From JAYPWI01 sp038135065 (GTDB taxonomy: Bacteria > Actinomycetota > Acidimicrobiia > Acidimicrobiales > Poriferisodalaceae), in the NCBI GenBank assembly GCA_038135065.1, contig JAYPWI010000016.1, positions 1 through 64,000 of the forward strand: a stretch of DNA of 64,000 nt. The letters are read 5' to 3'. The notes under the pieces are model-generated. The model saw only the letters and a program-made list of their open reading frames with translations. It was not told the origin of the DNA and made no database searches. Positions 35,524 through 43,401 of this stretch are shown piece by piece. How positions within the stretch are numbered: the stretch's first letter is position 1; every line of letters begins with the position of its first letter. Position numbers and translations under genes: made by a program.

Positions 35524-36633
35524 CTAGTGAGAGGTGATGCGGTAGCGAAGTTCGCCGTTGACGGGGCGTGCTTCGGCCTTGCCCGTCTGGCGGAGGTGTT
35601 CGAGATGGGCGAAGGTCTCGCTGTCGGCCATGGTGCCCCACGCGTGCGGCTTGAACAGATGCTGGGAGTACTCGGGAACCGTCAACTCGTTCTCTGCTGC
35701 GTGGGCGGCTGCGTTGGTGAGGATGGACAACCGATCGTGGTGGTGGTCGATGATCTCGCCCGCTCGTCCGGCCAGGTCGTGAAATTCGAGACCGTGAGCG
35801 GGTAGCACGACGCGAACCTCGGGGAATTCCCGCATGCGGTCCAGCGAGGTGAAGAACTCGCCCAGGGGTTCGGCCTGCGCAGTGATGCCCGAGATGTGCG
35901 GGGTGATGGTGGGGAGCAGATGGTCACCGGAGATGAAGGTCCCAGCCGCGCTGTCGAGCAGACAGAGGTGGTCGGCCGTGTGCCCAGGTGTGTACACGCT
36001 GGTCCATTCCCGGTCGCCCAACATGATGATCTGACCGTCGATGACCCGCCGGGAGGGCTTTGGTGGCTGCCAGATCCGGGACACCAGCAGGGGCAGGATC
36101 CGCCAGCGGAAGCGCTCCTTCCACTGACTGTCCGGCGGCGGTCCGCCCCAGGGGACCGGTCGATCCCACGGCGAGTGGCGTTCCTGACCGCTCATCTTCT
36201 GCAGCGCCCGCTCGATGACCCCGAACCGGACGTCGTAGTCCTTCTCGACGGCGACTTCGCGGATGAGGTCGTCTTCCTCGTGTGGATCCCAGTAGGTCTT
36301 GAAGTGCTCGTGGGTGACGATCTCCGCCCCGGTGAGCCGGCGGATGCGTCCCGCTGCTCCGTAATGGTCCGGGTGGCTGTGGGTCACGACGACCGTATGG
36401 ACTCGGTCGATCGACAGGTCTGCTTCGCGCAGCCTCTTCACGAGGACCCGCCACGACATGGAGCTGGGCGTGCCCGGATCGACGAGGGCGACACCGTTGC
36501 GGTCCTCGATCACGTAGCAGTTGACGTGGCCGAGACCCGGCATGTTCATGGGCAATTGGATGCGCAGGACCCCGGGGGCGACCTCGGTCACCTCGCGCTG
36601 GGGTGGGAGTCGTTCCTGGCGCACGGCATTCAC
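35524..36633 (-). CDS. MBL-fold metallo-hydrolase
   Basis: This 369-residue metallo-beta-lactamase-fold protein has the metal motif THSHPDHYG near 90, VTHEHF, TPGHTADH and SGDHLLP, giving a full set of two-metal ligands. Helical tail near 290-369. Members hydrolyse lactones, thioesters or phosphodiesters; this one is of the group often found beside acyl-CoA genes. It lies just upstream (35 bases) of the molybdenum hydroxylase on the same strand, so one transcript 36633-32009 is likely. Confidence 0.83.
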   Translation of the reverse strand: MNAVRQERLPPQREVTEVAPGVLRIQLPMNMPGLGHVNCYVIEDRNGVALVDPGTPSSMSWRVLVKRLREADLSIDRVHTVVVTHSHPDHYGAAGRIRRLTGAEIVTHEHFKTYWDPHEEDDLIREVAVEKDYDVRFGVIERALQKMSGQERHSPWDRPVPWGGPPPDSQWKERFRWRILPLLVSRIWQPPKPSRRVIDGQIIMLGDREWTSVYTPGHTADHLCLLDSAAGTFISGDHLLPTITPHISGITAQAEPLGEFFTSLDRMREFPEVRVVLPAHGLEFHDLAGRAGEIIDHHHDRLSILTNAAAHAAENELTVPEYSQHLFKPHAWGTMADSETFAHLEHLRQTGKAEARPVNGELRYRITSH

Positions 36634-36754
36634 GGGGCTTCACCGTACGTCGCCCGCCTGCGTCGCGCTAATGACCCGGCGGCCGGAGTGACCTCGATCG
36701 GCGGCGGACGCGATCCATTGAGCACGTAGAGGCGATCTGCGACAAGCTAGAGGG

Positions 36755-38986
36755 ATGGTCGCTGCTCCTACCGTCTCCGCCTACACCGACGAGCAGCGAG
36801 CGGCGATCCAGAGCCGAACCATCAAGGTCCTGTTGTGCAGCCAGGCATCGGGTGGCGTCGGACTGGTCGCCACCTACATCGTCAGCGCACTGCTGGCCAA
36901 GGACATCACCGGCAGTCCCACCCTGGCCACCATCGCCGCGGCGTGCCTGTCGATCGGGGCCGCCCTTGTCGCAGTCCCGCTCTCCCGACTCATGTCGACC
37001 CGAGGTCGTCGTGTCGGTCTGCGGATGGCCTACATCGTCGGAGCGTCGGGGGCAGCATGCGCCGTGCTGGCCGCCGTGCTCCGCAACTACCCGCTGTTGT
37101 GCATCGGTGTCCTGGGAGCGGGCGCCGGCAACGCCGCCAACCTGTCCACCCGATACGCCGCGTCTGACCTCGCGCCGGAGAGCGTGCGAGCCCGGACCAT
37201 CAGCATCATCGTGTGGGCCACCACCATCGGCTCCACCACCGGATCGCTGACGTCGGGCTGGGCGAGCGATGTCGGCGTTCGACTGGGTCTCCCCGACAAG
37301 TCCGGCTCGTACCTGCTCTCGGGTCTGATGTTCCTGGTCGCCGCAGCGATCGTCGACTTCTTCCTTCGACCTGATCCCTTGGAGGTCGCTGGCGGCCTCG
37401 GGGTTAGCGAAGACAAGGACGATCGACCGTCGCCGCGGGAGGCCATCGCCCTGGTCTGGGCGAAGCCGGCGGCCCGGCTGGCCGTGCTGGCCATGATCGT
37501 CAGCCAGGTCACCATGGTCGGGGTCATGGCCCTCACCCCGCTGCACATGGACGAGGGCGGACAGACCCAGGCCGCCATCGGGGCCATGATGGCCCTTCAC
37601 ATCCTCGGGATGTACCTCTTCTCGCCCATCGTGGGGTGGTTGACCGACCGCATCGGTCGCTACCCGATGCTGATCACGGCCGGTGTGCTGTGCACCTGGG
37701 GCGCGTGGTGGGCCGCTGTCACTCCACCGGTGGGCCGCATGGGTGTGTTCATGGGCAACTTCTTGATCGGCCTGGGCTGGTGCTTCGGTGTGATCGCCGC
37801 CTCGAGTCTCATGGTGTCGCTGTATCCGATTCATCAGCGGGTTGCCGTCCAGGGCATCGGTGACTTCGCCATGATCGGCTCCGGAGCCATCGCCGGTCTC
37901 TCCTCGGGTGCGCTGTACACCGTGTTCGAGTACCGGGGGGTGAACTATGCCAACGCTGGGTTCGGGGTGCTGCTGATCGTTGCCGTGCTAGTGACGGCCT
38001 TGGTGACTCGGGGTCACGCCGCGGCGAGTTCCGATGTCGAGGATCCGACGTCGCCTCCTGATCGCCCGACGGATGCCATGGCCGATGCCGAGCAGGCCGC
38101 TGTTGCGCCAGAGGTCCCGGAGCGAGAACTCGGCCCCGTCGCCGCAGAACCGCAGGTGGCACTGGCGAGCGCAGAACAGATCGGCCGAGCGTTCTTGCTC
38201 GCCCAGAAGGCGGCCGACGATGCGCTGGCCGCTGCGGAAGCCGAGGGAGCAGAGGTCATCGCCCGTGCATCGGTCGCCGCAGAGGGACTCCTCGCCGAGG
38301 CGCGCCGGGAAGCCGACGAGATTCGCGCTGCGGCGACGGCCGAGGGACGCGAAGCGGTTCGTGAGCGTCAGGCTGAGGTGGATCGATTGTTGTTGGATGC
38401 GCAGCGGTTACTCGACGAAGCAGCCCGTGATGCCGAAGCAACACTCGCTGCTGCGCGGAGCGAGGCAGCTGCGTTGGTCGAGAGCGCTCGGGGGTCGGTG
38501 GCCGCAGATCTGGATCTTCGCCGGGGCCAGTTGTCCGACGAGTTGGCTGAGCTCGAGGCGACGGTTGCCGCCCGTCGAGCCGAGGCTCGCGATCTGACCG
38601 AATTGGTCGCTGGGCGCCGTGACACGCTTGCTGGGCTTGTCCGGGAGCTCGGGGGCGTGAGTCAGCGGCTGGATGCCCTCGATGGTGATGTAGCCCGGGT
38701 CAAGGTGTCCGAGCAGCACCGTCTGATCAATCTGGTTGCCACCGACGAGCGGACAGCAGAACCCGCCGCCCCTGCCGCAGAGGCGTCGAGGGTCGGCATC
38801 ACGAATGGTGAGCGACCTCGTTGGGCCGCTATCGAGGCGTCCGGGGGTGAACCGGCGTCGATCGAGGAAGCGGGGCCCGTCGAGGTGGCGGACATCGATG
38901 ACCCCTTCCTCGCCGATCTGCGACACCACGAGTCGCCAGAGCGAGACGACGAGGTCGCCAAGCGGCCTCGCGTGCGCCGGATCTGA
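36755..38986 (+). CDS. MFS transporter fused to a long DivIVA-like coiled coil
   Basis: This 743-residue protein in one uninterrupted frame has three parts. Residues about 20-420 form a 12-helix MFS transporter, with RGRR and GWLTDRIGRYPM loops as motif A. Residues about 421-470 form an Ala/Pro/Glu-rich linker. Residues about 472-655 form a heptad-rich helical segment (AEQIGRAFLLAQKAADDALA, then alternating ADEIRAAATAEG and DAQRLLDEAARDAEATL), like actinobacterial DivIVA/Wag31-type proteins, followed by an acidic tail. No stop, start or base-composition change marks a join. The coiled coil would sit in the cytoplasm and could cluster the transporter or attach it to a polar scaffold. The substrate is unknown. 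Confidence 0.8.
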   Translation: MVAAPTVSAYTDEQRAAIQSRTIKVLLCSQASGGVGLVATYIVSALLAKDITGSPTLATIAAACLSIGAALVAVPLSRLMSTRGRRVGLRMAYIVGASGAACAVLAAVLRNYPLLCIGVLGAGAGNAANLSTRYAASDLAPESVRARTISIIVWATTIGSTTGSLTSGWASDVGVRLGLPDKSGSYLLSGLMFLVAAAIVDFFLRPDPLEVAGGLGVSEDKDDRPSPREAIALVWAKPAARLAVLAMIVSQVTMVGVMALTPLHMDEGGQTQAAIGAMMALHILGMYLFSPIVGWLTDRIGRYPMLITAGVLCTWGAWWAAVTPPVGRMGVFMGNFLIGLGWCFGVIAASSLMVSLYPIHQRVAVQGIGDFAMIGSGAIAGLSSGALYTVFEYRGVNYANAGFGVLLIVAVLVTALVTRGHAAASSDVEDPTSPPDRPTDAMADAEQAAVAPEVPERELGPVAAEPQVALASAEQIGRAFLLAQKAADDALAAAEAEGAEVIARASVAAEGLLAEARREADEIRAAATAEGREAVRERQAEVDRLLLDAQRLLDEAARDAEATLAAARSEAAALVESARGSVAADLDLRRGQLSDELAELEATVAARRAEARDLTELVAGRRDTLAGLVRELGGVSQRLDALDGDVARVKVSEQHRLINLVATDERTAEPAAPAAEASRVGITNGERPRWAAIEASGGEPASIEEAGPVEVADIDDPFLADLRHHESPERDDEVAKRPRVRRI

Positions 38987-39043
38987 TTCTTCGCAGACGG
39001 CGGCCGCTTGCACTCCAGCCGTGCCGACTGCCGTGATCTCAAC

Positions 39044-39060
39044 GGGAACGCAGGGTTCCC
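39044..39060. terminator. Hairpin between convergent genes
   Basis: GGGAAC (39044-39049) pairs with GTTCCC (39055-39060) around a 5-base loop between the ends of the MFS-coiled-coil gene and the monooxygenase gene. A bidirectional terminator is likely despite no T-run. Confidence 0.4.
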
Positions 39061-39090
39061 ATCAGGCGGTGGGGAGACGAGGCGCGATGC

Positions 39091-40947
39091 TCAGGCGGTT
39101 CCGAACACGTAGGGGTCCAGGCTCTCCTGAGCGGCCTTGCGGAACCGATGCCACTGATTGCCGCCGTAGTACGCCAGGCTGCCGGGATCGGCGTCGCCGT
39201 GGCCGTTGTAATACGACAAGCAGTCGCGCAGCGGTGCTGTGGTGATGTCTGCCTGACGGCAATGATCTGCGTACTCGAGCTCGGGTTCTTCCCGGACATC
39301 GACTGTGGTCTCGCCCCGCTCCCGCAGGGTCTGCAGCATCCAGACCGTGTAGTCGGCGTGGGCATCGATGGCATCGGTGAAGTTGAAGCTGCCCCCGCCG
39401 CCCTGTGGCCCCGTCATGATGAACATGTTGGGGAAGCCCTCGCTGTGGATGCCGAGGAAGGTGCGGGTGCCGTCTTGGGTCCACTTGTCGGAGAGGCTCT
39501 GGCCGTTGCGGCCGACGATCATGTTGAACGTCGCCGTGGCCATCCACTGGAATCCGGTGGCGTAGATGAGGACGTCCACCGGGTACTCGACCCCGTTGTG
39601 CACCACCCCGCGCTCGTTGATCTCCTCGACTCCCATGGGCGCCGTGTCGATCAGGTGGACGTGTGCCTTGTTGAAGGTGGGGAGGAACTCGTCGTGGAAG
39701 GTCGGCCGCTTGCAGCCGTAGGGGTAGAACGGCTTGAGGGCCCGGGCCGTCTCGGGGTCCTCGATGATGGTGTCCACCCGGGCGCGGATCTGCTCCATGA
39801 TGCGGAAGTTCGATTCGAGCTGGCGTTCGACCATCTCGGCTGGGGTCAGGCGGGTGGTGTGTTCCTTGCGCTCCTTGAAGTGATCGACCTTGCCCGAGAG
39901 GTAGTCGTCATTCGCCTGGATCGCTGAGCGCCCAGCCGAGATGCGAGCGAACCGTTGACGGCGAGCCACCGCCCAGCCGGGTTCGTTGCTCCACTGCTCG
40001 ATCTCCTCGGCGCTCGTCTCCCGCTGGTCGCGCACGTCGATGGTCGACGGGGTCCGCTGGAACACGTACAGCTCGCCGGCCACCTTGGCGATCTCGGGGA
40101 TGACCTGCACTGCGGTGGCCCCGGTGCCGATGATGCCGACCCGCTTGCCCGTGAGGTCGATGTCGTAGCGCCAACGAGACGTATGGAAGCTCTCGCCCTG
40201 GTAACGCTCCATCCCCTCGATGCGGGCCAGCTTGGGGGTGGTGAGGATGCCGTTCGCCAGGATGATGTAGCGCGCCTTCATGGCGTCGCCCCGGTCGGTG
40301 TACACGGTCCAGCGTTGGGCCGACTCGTCCCACTCGGTCTTCTCCACGGTGGTGTGGAACAGGCAGTGGTCGTAGAAGCCGAAGCGCTCGGCCATGGTCT
40401 GGCAGTACTCGAAGATCTCGAAGCCTGACGCGAACTTCATGGTCGGGAAGTACCCCATCTCCTCCAGCAGCGGGAAGTAGCTGTAGCTCTCCACGTCGCA
40501 GGCGATGCCCGGGTACCGATTCCAGTACCAGGTCCCTCCGACGTCACCGCCCTTCTCGCAGAAGCGGACGTCAGTGAAACCAGCTTGGCTCAGCTTGTGC
40601 CACAGCAACAGGCCAGCGAACCCAGCGCCCACCACGAGGATCTCGCATTCGTCATCGAGTGCCTCTCGTGGAACTGGGTCGCCCGAGTACGGGTCGTCGA
40701 GGTAGCGGGCGAAGTCGCCCTCCATCGCCATGTAGTCGGCGGCTCCGCGACGGTCCTCCTTGAACGACCGGTACTTTGCCTGCTCCTCGGCGTTGAAGAC
40801 CGCGCCAGCGGGAGCATCAGGGAGCACCTTGAGCGAGGTGTCGTCGGTGACCGAATAGCCGCGGCCCTCGACGTCGGTCATGTTGCTCGCCGCCCGCGTG
40901 TTGAACAGCTTCGTTCCTGTGGCTTCGTCGATCCGGATCGCACCCAT
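39091..40947 (-). CDS. Flavin-containing monooxygenase (Baeyer-Villiger type)
   Basis: This 618-residue protein has FAD motif GAGFAGLLLWHKL near 107, the Baeyer-Villiger fingerprint-like YQGESFHTSRW near 252 and the NADPH Rossmann motif GTGATAVQV near 276. FEKGG-like and GGTWYWNRYPG segments are typical of cyclohexanone/cyclopentadecanone monooxygenases. The first position of the fingerprint is Tyr rather than Phe. An N-terminal extension of about 100 residues resembles those of large-ring ketone monooxygenases. It converts ketones to esters or lactones with O2 and NADPH. GGGAGGA precedes the ATG at 40947. Confidence 0.86.
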   Translation of the reverse strand: MGAIRIDEATGTKLFNTRAASNMTDVEGRGYSVTDDTSLKVLPDAPAGAVFNAEEQAKYRSFKEDRRGAADYMAMEGDFARYLDDPYSGDPVPREALDDECEILVVGAGFAGLLLWHKLSQAGFTDVRFCEKGGDVGGTWYWNRYPGIACDVESYSYFPLLEEMGYFPTMKFASGFEIFEYCQTMAERFGFYDHCLFHTTVEKTEWDESAQRWTVYTDRGDAMKARYIILANGILTTPKLARIEGMERYQGESFHTSRWRYDIDLTGKRVGIIGTGATAVQVIPEIAKVAGELYVFQRTPSTIDVRDQRETSAEEIEQWSNEPGWAVARRQRFARISAGRSAIQANDDYLSGKVDHFKERKEHTTRLTPAEMVERQLESNFRIMEQIRARVDTIIEDPETARALKPFYPYGCKRPTFHDEFLPTFNKAHVHLIDTAPMGVEEINERGVVHNGVEYPVDVLIYATGFQWMATATFNMIVGRNGQSLSDKWTQDGTRTFLGIHSEGFPNMFIMTGPQGGGGSFNFTDAIDAHADYTVWMLQTLRERGETTVDVREEPELEYADHCRQADITTAPLRDCLSYYNGHGDADPGSLAYYGGNQWHRFRKAAQESLDPYVFGTA

Positions 40948-41013
40948 GCCCTGATCCTCCCTCAGCGGTCTTGGTCCCGTAGATCAGAGGCTACTCCGAA
41001 CGAGACTTCTGCT

Positions 41014-41472
41014 TCATGGGGAACGGCGACGAAGGCGGATCGGCCTGAGGACGACGAGGCGCTCGGCAGCCACGAACAGCAGACCGATGGCGAGGAGGAG
41101 GGTGCCGACGACGATGCCGGAGTCGGTCGTGCCCGTCGCAGCGAGGGTGTCATCGGGTTCGCCCGACGAACCGGTGGGAGCGGTGGTTGTCGTCGTGGTG
41201 GTGCTTGTTGTGGTGGTCGTTGTGGTGCTGCTGGTTGTTGTGGTGGTCGGTGGGGCGGTGGTCGGTGGGGCGGTGGTCGGTGGGGCGGTGGTCGGCAGGC
41301 TGGTATCGCCGCTCGCCCCACCCGATGCTCCGTCGACGTCGGGACAGTCGAGGGCCAGACAGACGACCTCGTCCTCTCCGTCACTAAATGCACCGGCCAC
41401 CGCTGTCCAGAGTCCGAAGAGGGCGCCGAGGCCCAAGCCGATCCCCAGGATCCATTTCAAGTTCTTGCTCAT
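41014..41472 (-). CDS. LAxTG-sorted, Thr/Pro-rich cell-wall protein
   Basis: This 152-residue protein has an N-terminal hydrophobic helix (residues about 7-27, with a possible cleavage at AGA-FS) and a Thr/Pro linker (61-100) made of repeated TTAPP then TTTT runs. It ends in LAATG (110-114), a hydrophobic helix and a basic tail, RLRRR: a complete sortase signal of the LAxTG type used by class E sortases. Two cysteines (38, 43) lie in the small outer domain. Length and design suggest a wall-anchored stalk or spacer. No sortase gene is in the window. GGGAG lies upstream of the ATG. Confidence 0.72.
   Translation of the reverse strand: MSKNLKWILGIGLGLGALFGLWTAVAGAFSDGEDEVVCLALDCPDVDGASGGASGDTSLPTTAPPTTAPPTTAPPTTTTTSSTTTTTTTSTTTTTTTAPTGSSGEPDDTLAATGTTDSGIVVGTLLLAIGLLFVAAERLVVLRPIRLRRRSP
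41242..41296. repeat. 15-bp tandem repeat inside the LAxTG gene
   Basis: GGTGGTCGGTGGGGC is repeated three times (41242-41256, 41257-41271, 41272-41286) and then partly. In the minus-strand gene it encodes repeated APPTT units. The exact identity of copies suggests recent copy-number change by slippage. Confidence 0.85.
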
Positions 41473-41552
41473 CGTGGGCTCCCGGTCACCGGCAGGTCGT
41501 CATTCCATCGGCAACGGGGAGGATCTTGTGAGAGCGGGGCCGGGTGGGCGGC

Positions 41553-41558
41553 TAGGGT
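41553..41558 (+). promoter_or_regulatory. -10 element of a leaderless start
   Basis: TAGGGT ends 6 bases before the ATG at 41565; CCGGCC separates them and no ribosome site is present. Confidence 0.5.
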
Positions 41559-41564
41559 CCGGCC

Positions 41565-41930
41565 ATGACGTCACAGGTACTGGAGCTCGAGGAACGTCGC
41601 TGGTCGGCCTTGCTGAGCAACGATCTCGAAGCCATCGACGAGTTGTTCCACCCGCAGCTCACCTACACCCACTCCAACGCAGTGGTCGACAGCAAAGAGG
41701 TCTACATGGCCAACCTGTCGGCCGGTGTGGTGCGGTACGTGGCTTGTGACCGAGAGGACACCCAGGTCGTGGAGATCGGCGATGTCGCGTCGATCACGGG
41801 CAAGGCGACCTTCTCGGTTCAGGTCGGTGAGCGCAACGTGACCATCGTCAGCCGCTACTCCTCCGTATGGCTCCGGGAGGACGGGGTCTGGCGGTTCTTC
41901 GTCTGGCACAACACGCCGGTGCCCTCCTGA
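41565..41930 (+). CDS. SnoaL/NTF2-like (DUF4440-type) protein
   Basis: This 121-residue cone-fold protein: LEERRWSALLSNDLEAIDEL, then FHPQLTYTHSNAVVDSKEVY, and the C-terminal SSVWLREDGVWRFFVWHNTP, matching DUF4440/SnoaL-like proteins. Many act on small hydrophobic ligands or are stress-related; no activity can be read. It has its own leaderless promoter and converges with the deacetylase gene 6 bases on. Confidence 0.8.
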   Translation: MTSQVLELEERRWSALLSNDLEAIDELFHPQLTYTHSNAVVDSKEVYMANLSAGVVRYVACDREDTQVVEIGDVASITGKATFSVQVGERNVTIVSRYSSVWLREDGVWRFFVWHNTPVPS

Positions 41931-41936
41931 GGTTCC

Positions 41937-42797
41937 CTACTCCACGCCGAGTGCGACCCCGCTACGAAACGCATCGGCCACGTCCTTCATGAGGACGAAC
42001 TGCACGCCGAGTTCGGTCAGCTCCTCGAGCCAGCGTTCCATCGCGTACAACCGACCTCCCCGCCCGATGGCCTGCGGGTGGAAGGTGACGGTGCAGACCC
42101 CGCGCTCGACTTCGTCGACCATCCAGCGGACGTCGTGGGCGAAGCTGTCGAACATGGCTGCCGGGTTCTGCAGGCCGGGAAGGATCGACCGCTTGAAGGT
42201 CACGAACTCGAGGTGGACGTAGTCGTCGAGGTGCCAGCTGAAGGGGATCTCCACCAGGTCGGTGGGGTCACCGAACACCATGGGGCCGTCCTCGGGAAGC
42301 TCGTCGCCGGCGCGGACCCAGTAGGGGGCGTAGTCGTGACCCATGAGGGACGAGTCGTACGACAACTCGTACTCGAGCAATAGGTCCAGGGTGCGGGCGT
42401 TCACATCGCCCGAGGGAGCCCGGTAACCCGCCGGGGGAGCGCCGGTGAGCTGTTCCACCTGGCGGTAGGTCCGCTCCATGATGGACCGCTCCTGGTCGGC
42501 GGACAGGCGGGGGTTGTACTCGTGGGTGTAGCCGTGCAGACCGACCTCGCAGCCGTGATCGACCACGGCCTGACATGCCTCGGGGTAGGTGTCCATGGTG
42601 TGGCCGGGAATGAAGAAGGTGCTGGGGATGTCGTGGCGGGCCAGCAGTTTGAGGATGCGCGGGGTGGCCACCGCCCCGAACTCGCCGCGGGAGATGGGGG
42701 CGGGGCTGGTCTGGCCTCGCTGGATCCACAACGAGGGTCCGTCGAAATCGAACGAGAGGCAGACGTAGCCCGTGGCTGCAGGGTCGAGAGCTGACAT
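41937..42797 (-). CDS. Polysaccharide deacetylase-family protein (NodB fold)
   Basis: This 286-residue protein has the NodB metal and catalytic motifs: SFDFDGPSLW (Asp-Asp), HGYTHEYNPR (His-x3-His) and GYRAPSGDVN. It has no signal peptide or membrane helix, so it is probably a cytoplasmic amidase-like deacetylase (PuuE/allantoinase-related) rather than a wall-chitin enzyme. A metal-dependent amide hydrolase is the safest call. A TAGACC box 6 bases before the ATG suggests a leaderless start. Confidence 0.83.
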   Translation of the reverse strand: MSALDPAATGYVCLSFDFDGPSLWIQRGQTSPAPISRGEFGAVATPRILKLLARHDIPSTFFIPGHTMDTYPEACQAVVDHGCEVGLHGYTHEYNPRLSADQERSIMERTYRQVEQLTGAPPAGYRAPSGDVNARTLDLLLEYELSYDSSLMGHDYAPYWVRAGDELPEDGPMVFGDPTDLVEIPFSWHLDDYVHLEFVTFKRSILPGLQNPAAMFDSFAHDVRWMVDEVERGVCTVTFHPQAIGRGGRLYAMERWLEELTELGVQFVLMKDVADAFRSGVALGVE

Positions 42798-42803
42798 GGC
42801 CAG

Positions 42804-42809
42804 GGTCTA
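42804..42809 (-). promoter_or_regulatory. -10-like element of a leaderless start
   Basis: TAGACC on the minus strand ends 6 bases before the ATG at 42797 (CTGGCC between). The last position is C instead of T. Confidence 0.35.
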
Positions 42810-42863
42810 GCAGCCCGGCGGCGTGTCAGGATGCGAAGATGGTGGGTAACCGAGGGAGGGGCC

Positions 42864-43379
42864 ATGGCGCTCACCATCGATGTCGGTGATCGTTTTCCCG
42901 ACGTCACCCTGCATGATCACGACGGCACGGCCCGGACCGTGTCCGAGGTTGCCCACGGCCAGCCCTTGTTCTTGGCCTTCTTCCGGGGTCCGTGGTGACC
43001 CAAGTGACAGCTACAGCTGCGAGAGCTCGTGCAGTTCTCCGAAGCAACCAGGGTGTCGTATCAGCGCATCGCCGTGGTGTCGGTCGACCCGCCACGGGTG
43101 CTCGAGGCGTTTCGGGCCGGACTCGGCGCCCCGTTCCCCTTCCTCAGTGACGAGGATCGGGCGGTCACCAACCTCCTCGGCATCTCCGAATCGACCGACA
43201 CGCGTCACGGCCCACTTCCCGTGCCGTTCACCTTCGCCCTGCTCCCCGATCTCACCGTGCATCGCATCTGGAACGGGTGGTACATGGCAGGGCGACCGAC
43301 GCCGGACGAGCTGCGGCAGGCGTCTCGATCGATGAACGAGCGGGTCAATGCCGATGCCGACTTCAGGGGTGACCCCTGA
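42864..43379 (+). CDS. AhpC/TSA Prx-like protein with two in-frame UGA codons (UxxU, probable selenoprotein)
   Basis: The frame from ATG 42864 (GAGGGAGG upstream) encodes 171 residues if two TGA codons, 42996-42998 and 43005-43007, are read through. The N-terminal part, VGDRFPDVTLHDHDGTA and LFLAFFRGPW, is a typical peroxiredoxin-like opening. The TGAs then fall at residues 45 and 48, where relatives have the redox cysteines (RGPWCPxCQLQLREL). The frame stays open afterward (QLQLRELVQF, IAVVSVDPP, LLGISE, PVPFTFALLPDLTVHRIWNG) to the stop at 43377. Reading both as selenocysteine gives a UxxU motif, known from the SelL Prx-like family. A stem-loop lies at 43015-43036. SelA/B/C/D are not in the window, so decoding capacity is unproven. 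If Sec is not made, this is a truncated pseudogene. Confidence 0.78.
43015..43036 (+). promoter_or_regulatory. Candidate bacterial SECIS stem-loop
   Basis: Bases 43015-43023 pair with 43028-43036: six Watson-Crick pairs (A-U, C-G, U-A, G-C, C-G and G-C), two G-U wobbles and one A-G mismatch. They close an AGCU loop with G at the second loop position. The loop begins about 25 bases after the first UGA and 16 after the second, within the range I recall for the bacterial SECIS model. One hairpin would have to serve both codons. Confidence 0.5.
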
Positions 43380-43401
43380 CCGGGCGTGGCGAGCGGTTCG
43401 G

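Noticed and set aside
41242..41296. Tandem repeats as a CRISPR array
   Set aside because: Repeats are contiguous without spacers and encode a Thr/Pro stalk in frame.
42996..43007. Pair of nonsense mutations making the Prx-like gene a pseudogene
   Set aside because: Both stops are TGA and fall only at the two redox cysteine positions; the remaining 123 codons are intact with good family sequence. Kept only as the alternative if the genome lacks Sec machinery.
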